Origin: Pseudomonadota bacterium
GTDB taxonomy: Bacteria; Pseudomonadota; Gammaproteobacteria; Burkholderiales; Burkholderiaceae_B
Assembly (NCBI GenBank): GCA_023432075.1
Contig: JAEYVD010000185.1
Coordinates: forward strand, 1-5,503
DNA length: 5,503 nt
Direction: 5' to 3'
Below, one piece after another: positions 1 to 5,503 of this stretch (the first letter of the stretch is position 1; the number at the start of each line of letters is the position of its first letter). The notes under the pieces are model-generated. The model was not told where the DNA came from. It was given only the letters and a program-made list of their open reading frames with translations, and searched no databases. Position numbers and translations under genes: made by a program.

Positions 1-917
1 GCGCGGGCGCCAAGCAGATCATCGCGGCCGCGCTGACGGCCAGCCTGGAACCGGGCGACGAAGTCATCGTCTGCGCGCCGTACTGGGTGTCCTACCCGGA
101 CATGGTGCTGCTGGGCGAAGGCAAGCCCGTTGTGGTCACCGGCCCCGAATCACAAGGCTTCAAGCTGGACGCGGCCACGCTGGAAGCGGCCATCACGCCG
201 CGCACGCGCTGGCTGATCCTGAATTCGCCCAGCAACCCCAGCGGCGCGGTCTATAGCGCGGACGAACTGCGTGCCATCACCGACGTGCTGGTGCGCCATC
301 CCCACGTGTGGATCCTGAGCGACGAGATCTACGCGCCCTTCACCTACAGCGGCCAGGCGCACGCCTCGCCCGTTCAGGTCGAACCGCAACTCATCGGCCG
401 CACGCTTATCGTGAACGGCATGTCCAAGTCCTACGCCATGACCGGCTGGCGCGTCGGCTACGGCGCCGGCCCGGCCGAGCTCATCAAGGCCATGAGCACC
501 GTCATGTCGCAAAGCACGTCGTGCCCCAGCGCGATTTCGCAGGCAGCCGCGCAGGCCGCATTGGAAGGCGATCAGTCCAGCGTCACGGAAATGGTCGAAA
601 TCTTCAAGGCTCGCCGCGACCTGATCGTGCGCCGCCTGAACGACATCCCGGGCATCTCGTGCGCGATGCCGGACGGCGCGTTCTACGTGTACGCCAACGT
701 GCAGGGCCTGATCGGCCGTCAAGGCCCCGATGGCGAGCTGAAGACCGATCTGGACGTCAGCCTGTTCTTCCTGCGCGAGGCCGGGGTGGCCGTGATCGAC
801 GGCGGTTCGTATGGACTGTCGCCGTACGTGCGCTTCTCGTTCGCGACCTCCACCGAGGTCATCGAACAGGGCATGGACCGCCTGGCCGCCGCCGTCGGCG
901 CGTTGATGGCGGGCTGA
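1..917 (+). CDS. Class I/II PLP-dependent aminotransferase (aspartate aminotransferase-like), 5' truncated by window edge
   Basis: This is the C-terminal 304 residues of a fold-type I aminotransferase, which transfers an amino group between an amino acid and a 2-oxo acid using pyridoxal phosphate. The reading frame is open from base 3, so the start lies outside the window. Families of this kind are about 400 residues long, so roughly 95 N-terminal residues are missing. Visible landmarks, in order: GAKQ at bases 6-17, close to the cofactor-phosphate region; NSPSNPSG at 222-245, the substrate/PLP-binding NPxNP(S/T)G loop; DEIY at 321-332, with the Asp that contacts the pyridine nitrogen and the Tyr that contacts PLP O3'; SKSYAMTGWR around 423-452, with the Schiff-base Lys at 426-428 and the phosphate-binding Arg; and VRFSFA near 828-845, with the Arg at 831-833 that binds the substrate carboxylate. 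All key residues are intact. The overall look is subgroup Ib (AspC/AatA-like), but substrate preference cannot be read from this. It lies 3 bases before an amino acid permease gene, so it is probably in the same operon. The first ATG in the visible frame, at base 87, is internal and not a start. Confidence 0.93.
   Translation, partial: AGAKQIIAAALTASLEPGDEVIVCAPYWVSYPDMVLLGEGKPVVVTGPESQGFKLDAATLEAAITPRTRWLILNSPSNPSGAVYSADELRAITDVLVRHPHVWILSDEIYAPFTYSGQAHASPVQVEPQLIGRTLIVNGMSKSYAMTGWRVGYGAGPAELIKAMSTVMSQSTSCPSAISQAAAQAALEGDQSSVTEMVEIFKARRDLIVRRLNDIPGISCAMPDGAFYVYANVQGLIGRQGPDGELKTDLDVSLFFLREAGVAVIDGGSYGLSPYVRFSFATSTEVIEQGMDRLAAAVGALMAG
908..913 (+). promoter_or_regulatory. Weak ribosome binding site for the GTG-started permease gene
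   Basis: GGCGGG ends 7 bases before the GTG at 921 and lies inside the last codons of the aminotransferase gene. It is a poor Shine-Dalgarno match. Together with the GTG start and the 3-base gap after the upstream stop, this suggests translation of the permease depends on ribosomes finishing the aminotransferase gene. Confidence 0.4.
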
Positions 918-920
918 ACC

Positions 921-2111
921 GTGGCGCAGCATTCAGCTCAACGCCCGGCGCCGCGGCCGCCGCGCCGGGTTTCCTGGAACGATCCGGCCACGCGCGCGCT
1001 GGTCTACCAGGCGCTGGCCCTCGCGCTCGTCGGGGCCGCCGTCTGGTTTCTGGTGCACAACACGCTGCACAACCTGTCGCTGCGCAACATCGCGACGGGG
1101 TTCGGCTTCCTGAACCGCGAGGCGGGTTTTGCCATCGGCGAAACCGTCATCGCCTATTCGCCTGCCGATACCTACGGGCGCGCCATCTTCGCCGGCATCC
1201 TGAACACGCTGCGCGTGGGGCTGCTGGCGCTGGTGGCCGCGACCATCCTGGGCGTGTTCATCGGCATCGGCCGGCTGTCCAAGAACTGGCTGGTCAACAA
1301 GATCACCTCGGTCTACGTCGAGGTGATGCGCAACGTGCCGCTCTTGCTGCAGCTGTTCTTCTGGTATGCGCTCATCACCGAGAACATGCCCGGGCCGCGC
1401 CAGGCGCACCATCCGCTGCCGGGCGTCTTCATCTCCAACCGCGGCCTGAAGGTGCCGGGGCTGGAAGGCGCGTCGCTGGACTGGGTACTGAGCGGACTGG
1501 CCCTGGCCATCGTGGCGATCATCGCCGTGAGCCACTGGGCCACGAAGCGCCAGGAAGCGACGGGGCAGCCTTTCCGGCTGGGCCGCGTGGCCATCGGTCT
1601 CTTGATCGGGTTTCCCGTCATCGGGTGGCTGGCCAGCGGCGCATCGCTGACGCTGGACATGCCGGCGCTCAAGGGCTTCAACTTTGTCGGCGGCCTGACG
1701 CTGACGCCGGAGTTCGTCGCCCTCTTCCTGGGCCTGACCGTCTACACCTCGGCCTTCATCGCCGAAGTCGTGCGTTCCGGCATCCAGGCCGTCAACAACG
1801 GCCAGTGGGAAGCCGCCGGTTCGTTGGGCCTGCCGCGCCGGCTGGTGCTGCGCCTGGTGATCCTGCCGCAGGCGCTGCGCGTCATCATCCCCCCGATGAC
1901 CAGCCAGTACCTGAACCTGCTGAAAAACAGCTCGCTGGCGGTGGCCATCGGCTATCCGGACATCGTGTCGGTCGTGAACACCACGCTGAACCAGACCGGT
2001 CAGGCCATCGAAGGCATCCTCATCATCATGGCCGCCTACCTCACGGTCAGCCTGTCGATCTCGATATTCATGAATTGGTACAACAAGCGCATCGCGCTGG
2101 TGGAGCGTTGA
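921..2111 (+). CDS. aapQ: General L-amino acid ABC transporter permease, AapQ/BztB-like
   Basis: This is an inner-membrane permease subunit of a polar/general amino acid ABC importer (PAAT family), 396 residues long, the usual size for AapQ/BztB and much longer than simple HisM/HisQ permeases. The start is GTG at 921. The next in-frame Met is far inside a conserved region, and the N-terminus (arginine/proline-rich residues 1-17, then NDPATRALVYQ) resembles the family. Hydrophobic segments lie at about 27-46, 91-116, 137-152, 186-205, 222-240, 263-283 and 363-385. The ATPase-contacting EAA loop is at about 293-325: EAAGSLGL at 297-304, then ILPQALR and VIIPP. The long stretch between 153 and 260, with two extra membrane segments, is a feature of this subfamily. 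It would pair with the AapM-like protein that follows to form the heterodimeric channel. The symbol is by family resemblance; substrate range (glutamate/glutamine/aspartate versus broad) is not determinable here. Confidence 0.92.
   Translation: MAQHSAQRPAPRPPRRVSWNDPATRALVYQALALALVGAAVWFLVHNTLHNLSLRNIATGFGFLNREAGFAIGETVIAYSPADTYGRAIFAGILNTLRVGLLALVAATILGVFIGIGRLSKNWLVNKITSVYVEVMRNVPLLLQLFFWYALITENMPGPRQAHHPLPGVFISNRGLKVPGLEGASLDWVLSGLALAIVAIIAVSHWATKRQEATGQPFRLGRVAIGLLIGFPVIGWLASGASLTLDMPALKGFNFVGGLTLTPEFVALFLGLTVYTSAFIAEVVRSGIQAVNNGQWEAAGSLGLPRRLVLRLVILPQALRVIIPPMTSQYLNLLKNSSLAVAIGYPDIVSVVNTTLNQTGQAIEGILIIMAAYLTVSLSISIFMNWYNKRIALVER
2102..2105 (+). promoter_or_regulatory. Ribosome binding site for aapM-like gene
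   Basis: GGAG lies inside the last codons of the upstream permease gene, 7 bases before ATG 2113. The upstream TGA (2109-2111) is separated from this ATG by one base, so terminating ribosomes could restart directly. Confidence 0.65.
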
Positions 2112-2112
2112 G

Positions 2113-3213
2113 ATGAGCAGCACTACGCAAACCCTGGGCGCCGACCTCGCCCCGCCCGGCGCGCAAAGCGGCGCCTGGGCCTGGATGCGGTCGCGCCTGT
2201 TCTCCTCGCCGCTCAACATCCTGATCACCGTGCTGCTGGCATGGTGCCTCTTGATGGCGCTGCCGGCGCTGGTGGAATGGGCCTTCATCAAGGCGAGCTT
2301 TGACGCCACCAATGCGCAGGAATGCCGCGCCGCGGGCGGCGCGTGCTGGGCGTTCATCATCGAAAAGCACCGGCTCATCCTGTTCGGCACCTATCCGTTC
2401 GACGAGCAATGGCGCCCGCTGATCGCGACCGGCATCCTGATTGCGGTGATCGTGGCAAGCGGCATGCGCCGTTTCTGGAACGGCAAGCTGGCGCTCATCT
2501 GGACGCTGGGCCTGGCGGCGGTGGCCGTGCTGATGTGGGGTGGCGTGTTTGGCCTGACCTACGTCGAAAACGCGCGCTGGGGCGGCCTGCCGCTGACCCT
2601 GATCCTGGCCACCTTCGGCATCGCCTTCGCGTTTCCGATCGGCGTGCTGCTGGCGTTGGGCCGCCGGTCCAAGATGCCGGCGATCAAGGCGCTGTGCGTC
2701 GTGTACATCGAGCTGATCCGCGGCGTGCCGCTCATCAGCCTGCTGTTCATGTCGTCGGTCATGCTGCCCCTCTTCCTGCCGGAAGGCTTCACCATCGACA
2801 AGCTTCTGCGCGCACAAATCGCGATCATCATGTTTGCCGCGGCCTACATCGCGGAAACGGTGCGCGGCGGCCTGCAGGCCATTCCGAAGGGCCAGTACGA
2901 AGGCGCGGATTCGCTGGGCCTGAACTATTGGCAACAGATGCGCAAGATCATCCTGCCGCAGGCGCTCAAGATCGTGATCCCGCCGCTGGTGGGCATCTTC
3001 ATCAGCCTGTTCAAGGACACGTCCCTGGTCGTCATCATTGGCATTTTCGACCTGACGCTGGCGGCCAAGGCAGCCCTGTCCGACGCGGCGTGGCGAGGTT
3101 TCGGGGTGGAGGCCTATCTCTTCATCTCGCTCATCTACTTCGTCTTCTGCTATTCCATGTCCAAATACAGCCGCGCGCTCGAGCAGCGCCTGGCCACCGG
3201 GCACGCCCGGTAA
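2113..3213 (+). CDS. aapM: General L-amino acid ABC transporter permease, AapM/BztC-like
   Basis: This is the second inner-membrane permease subunit of the amino acid importer, 366 residues. The N-terminal half carries hydrophobic segments at about 34-52, 102-117 and 126-148. The first two are separated by a polar loop with a Cys pair (C71 and C78) in an ECRAAGGACW context, predicted periplasmic. The C-terminal half is the conserved core, with segments at about 159-182, 204-223, 234-249 and 333-347. Its cytoplasmic coupling loop spans about 259-291: EGADSLGL at 263-270, then ILPQALKIVIPP. It therefore reads EGA where the partner permease reads EAA, a variation seen in this superfamily. The start at ATG 2113 has a good upstream GGAG and is one base from the preceding stop. 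It would form a heterodimer with the AapQ-like protein and be driven by the ATPase encoded 18 bases downstream. The subfamily call is firm; the exact substrate is not. Confidence 0.92.
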   Translation: MSSTTQTLGADLAPPGAQSGAWAWMRSRLFSSPLNILITVLLAWCLLMALPALVEWAFIKASFDATNAQECRAAGGACWAFIIEKHRLILFGTYPFDEQWRPLIATGILIAVIVASGMRRFWNGKLALIWTLGLAAVAVLMWGGVFGLTYVENARWGGLPLTLILATFGIAFAFPIGVLLALGRRSKMPAIKALCVVYIELIRGVPLISLLFMSSVMLPLFLPEGFTIDKLLRAQIAIIMFAAAYIAETVRGGLQAIPKGQYEGADSLGLNYWQQMRKIILPQALKIVIPPLVGIFISLFKDTSLVVIIGIFDLTLAAKAALSDAAWRGFGVEAYLFISLIYFVFCYSMSKYSRALEQRLATGHAR

Positions 3214-3218
3214 ACCCG

Positions 3219-3224
3219 AAGGAG
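3219..3224 (+). promoter_or_regulatory. Strong ribosome binding site for aapP-like gene
   Basis: AAGGAG sits in the 18-base gap after the AapM-like stop (TAA 3211-3213), 7 bases before ATG 3232. It is the best Shine-Dalgarno match in the operon, consistent with independent, efficient translation of the ATPase, which is needed as a dimer. Confidence 0.8.
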
Positions 3225-3231
3225 AACAGGC

Positions 3232-3972
<741 letters not shown>

Positions 3973-4002
3973 GGCGGCGAATAGTCGTCCCGTCAGATCC
4001 TC

Positions 4003-4028
4003 AAGCCGCCTTCACCAGGCGGCTTTTT
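4003..4028 (+). terminator. Rho-independent terminator of the amino acid transporter operon
   Basis: A perfect 9-bp stem pairs AAGCCGCCT (4003-4011) with AGGCGGCTT (4017-4025) around a 5-base loop (TCACC), and runs into a five-T tract (4024-4028). It lies 30 bases after the AapP-like stop and 22 bases before the end of the convergent porin gene. Read on the minus strand, the hairpin is followed by only two T's, so it should end the + strand operon well and the porin transcript only weakly. I see no separate terminator for the porin gene. Confidence 0.9.
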
Positions 4029-4049
4029 CGTGGACGTGCGCCGGCGTGG

Positions 4050-5138
4050 TCAGAAGCGGTGGCGCATGCCCACCGCGTACTGGGACTGATGCCAGGACGG
4101 ATCGTCCCAGGCGCCGCGCATGTAGCCGTAGATGGCGTACACGTTGGTGCGCTTGGACAGGTCGTAGACGTAGCCGGCCGAATAGATCTGCTGGGTATGC
4201 GTGGCGCCATCGCGCTTTAGCGCCCCGCCGCCCGGCAGGCTGCCCTGCCACGACGCCATCACGGTGCTCGCGCCATTGCGCCAGGCAGCGCCCGCCATCA
4301 CGCCGTGCACCGTGCTGCCCGGGAAGTACACCCGCTGACCGGGTGACTGTACCGCCGGGATGGTTGAGCCGTTGCGCATCACCGACCAGCCGGCATAAAG
4401 CGTGAACGCATCCACCGTTGCGCGGCCGGCCAGCGTGTAAGCGTAGGGCCGCCGGTCGGCCCCGGCCTTGGCCATGGCATCCGATTGCACCGTTCCGTCC
4501 GCCCAGCTTGCGCCTTCGTAAGTGGCGGCGATCGAATAGCCCGGCTGGTCGAACACCACCGCCGCGCTGTATAGCTTGTTGGTGGATGCGGTCCGGAAAC
4601 CGCCCCCGCCGTCGTAATCCAGGCTGGCATCGACGCCCGCGCGCAACCCGCCGACAGAGGGGCTCCAGTAGGCCACCGTGTTGTCCGCGCGATTGGCGTT
4701 GTAGGGCAGCAGCGCGGTCTGCGCGCCGGTGATCAGGTAAGAGGCAAGGAACGCATCGTAGTCCGCAAGCGTGGCCGACGACACCGACGTCTGCCGGCCC
4801 AGCCGCAGATCGCCAAAACCGCCCGACACGCCCATCCACGCCGCGCGTCCGAACAGGCGTCTGCCCTGCGCCGAGTTGCCGTTGTTGGCGAGAAAGCCGC
4901 TTTCAAGCTGGAAGTTGGCGCGCAAGCCATTGCCCAGGTCTTCGCTGCCGCGCAGGCCCCAGCGCGATCCGGATTGCACGCCGGACTGCATGTTGATGGC
5001 CGTGCCGCGTTCCTGCGTGGAAAAGCCCGCGATGCTCAGGTCCACAACGCCGTACAGCGTCACGGCGTTCTGCTGGGCGTGCGCGGACCACGACGCCATC
5101 AATGCCGCCACACCCGCGGCCCACATGCGTACTGCCAT
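4050..5138 (-). CDS. Outer-membrane general porin, betaproteobacterial Gram-negative porin (Porin_4/OmpC-like)
   Basis: This is a trimeric-type diffusion porin of the outer membrane, 362 residues in precursor form. A signal peptide is evident: Arg at 4, hydrophobic residues 6-17, then a cleavage-type AHA ending at 21, giving a mature protein of about 341 residues that starts QQNAVTLYG. Family landmarks: first strand VTLYGVVDLSI (26-36), SRWGLRGSEDLGNGLRA (58-74), FQLESGF (76-82), RLFGRAAWMGVSGGFGDLRLGRQ region (94-116), late YDLSKRT (325-331), and a C-terminal strand ending in Phe (RHRF), the BAM-recognition signal. The start is ATG 5138, because GAGG lies 6 bases upstream and the signal peptide begins there. 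ATG at 5126 is a poorer alternative. The frame stays open upstream to about 5441, but that part is antisense-like noise inside the neighbouring gene's codons. The gene probably shares a transcript with the membrane-protein gene 8 bases upstream. Pore selectivity cannot be told from the sequence. Confidence 0.93.
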   Translation of the reverse strand: MAVRMWAAGVAALMASWSAHAQQNAVTLYGVVDLSIAGFSTQERGTAINMQSGVQSGSRWGLRGSEDLGNGLRANFQLESGFLANNGNSAQGRRLFGRAAWMGVSGGFGDLRLGRQTSVSSATLADYDAFLASYLITGAQTALLPYNANRADNTVAYWSPSVGGLRAGVDASLDYDGGGGFRTASTNKLYSAAVVFDQPGYSIAATYEGASWADGTVQSDAMAKAGADRRPYAYTLAGRATVDAFTLYAGWSVMRNGSTIPAVQSPGQRVYFPGSTVHGVMAGAAWRNGASTVMASWQGSLPGGGALKRDGATHTQQIYSAGYVYDLSKRTNVYAIYGYMRGAWDDPSWHQSQYAVGMRHRF

Positions 5139-5144
5139 CGCCGG

Positions 5145-5148
5145 CCTC
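5145..5148 (-). promoter_or_regulatory. Porin ribosome binding site overlapping the upstream stop codon
   Basis: On the minus strand GAGG (5148 down to 5145) is 6 bases before the porin ATG at 5138, and it shares two bases with the TGA stop (5149-5147) of the upstream membrane-protein gene. This fixes the porin start and implies translational coupling. No room exists here for a separate promoter, so transcription must begin inside or before the upstream gene. Confidence 0.75.
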
Positions 5149-5503
5149 ACAGGTACTTGAGCCAGGCGATATCGCGGCGCGCCGCCTTCAGGCGTCCGAA
5201 CCAGCGCACGGGCCAGAACAGCGCTACCGCCAGCAGGATCGAGATCAGCCACACCGCGCCCACGCCGTCCACGCCAAAGTACTTGCCCTGGTTCAGGCCC
5301 CAGATGGCTTCGCCGCCCAGATACAGCGCCTTGAGCACATACAGGTGCAGCAGATAGAAGAACATGGGCGCGGCGCCGAAGACGCAAAGCGCGCGGACCC
5401 ACGCCGCCGACTGCGCGCGCTCGATCAGCACCAGCAGGCACAGTCCCAGGCCCAGCGTCAGCAGCAGGAACATCAGCGACGGCGGGTACTTGGTGATGTT
5501 CAG
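5147..5503 (-). CDS. DUF1624 / HGSNAT-like multi-pass membrane protein, 5' truncated by window edge
   Basis: Only the C-terminal 118 residues are visible, and the frame runs open past the right edge. The visible part begins LNITKYPPSL, followed by membrane segments at about 10-27, 38-62 and 82-97, and ends in a basic tail (WFGRLKAARRDIAWLKYL). The TKYPPSL entry, the APMFFYLLHLY helix, and a final aromatic/basic stretch ending in a YL dipeptide are the C-terminal hallmarks I know from DUF1624 proteins. These are bacterial relatives of heparan-alpha-glucosaminide N-acetyltransferase, which transfers acetyl groups across a membrane. The role in bacteria is not established, and acyl transfer to an envelope sugar is only an inference. 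The ATG at 5473 is internal and not a credible start, because the conserved KYPPSL lies upstream of it. The stop at 5149-5147 overlaps the porin ribosome binding site. Confidence 0.8.
   Translation of the reverse strand: MNITKYPPSLMFLLLTLGLGLCLLVLIERAQSAAWVRALCVFGAAPMFFYLLHLYVLKALYLGGEAIWGLNQGKYFGVDGVGAVWLISILLAVALFWPVRWFGRLKAARRDIAWLKYL

Noticed and set aside
87..89. ATG at 87 as the aminotransferase start
   Set aside because: Conserved aminotransferase sequence (GAKQ, then PGDEVIV and the APYW region) continues in frame upstream of it to the window edge, so the ATG is internal.
308..2116. 602-codon open frame on the plus strand crossing the aminotransferase/permease boundary
   Set aside because: It is Arg/Pro/Gly/His-rich, out of frame with two well-supported genes, and has no ribosome binding site. 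It is a codon-bias shadow.
933..2390. 485-codon minus-strand open frame opposite the AapQ-like gene
   Set aside because: It has the same low-complexity Arg/Gln/Asp/His-rich character as other shadows and no recognisable protein features.
5139..5441. N-terminal extension of the porin frame by about 100 codons
   Set aside because: The extension overlaps the DUF1624-like gene in another frame, is Arg/Ala-rich, and would bury the clear signal peptide inside the protein. ATG 5138 has a proper ribosome binding site.
5471..5473. ATG at 5473 (minus strand) as the start of a short 108-residue membrane protein
   Set aside because: The frame continues upstream with the conserved TKYPPSL region typical of DUF1624 proteins, so the gene is cut by the window rather than being a small gene.

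Overview
The window looks like chromosomal DNA from a GC-rich betaproteobacterium, most likely the Alcaligenaceae (Achromobacter/Bordetella-like). This rests on strong G/C bias at third codon positions, a general porin of the betaproteobacterial type (N-terminal LYGVVD-like strand, YDLSKRT motif, terminal Phe), and ordinary housekeeping-type transport genes. The taxonomy is inferred from protein style only. Nothing points to mobile DNA, phage, CRISPR or RNA genes. Coding density is very high, and the only real intergenic gap is about 77 bases.

Left part (1-3972, + strand): four genes read the same way with almost no spacing. They are the C-terminal three quarters of a class I/II PLP-dependent aminotransferase (its start lies outside the window), then aapQ-like and aapM-like permeases, then an aapP-like ATPase of a general L-amino acid ABC importer (polar amino acid transport family, AapJQMP/BztABCD type). 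Gaps between the genes are 3, 1 and 18 bases, so this is almost certainly one operon. It ends at a strong hairpin terminator at 4003-4028. No substrate-binding protein gene (aapJ) lies next to aapQ, where it usually sits; the aminotransferase is there instead. The obvious reading is that imported amino acids are transaminated by the co-transcribed enzyme.

Right part (4050-5503, - strand): two genes converge on the first operon. Upstream is the C-terminal end of a DUF1624/HGSNAT-like multi-pass membrane protein that runs off the right edge. Eight bases after its stop begins a complete 362-residue outer-membrane porin with a clear signal peptide. The porin's Shine-Dalgarno overlaps the stop codon of the upstream gene, so the two are probably translationally coupled.

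This is mostly an ordinary region. I see no convincing undescribed system. The points worth a second look are the aminotransferase in the aapJ position, the coupling of a DUF1624 protein to a porin, and a possible alternative fold in the operon terminator.
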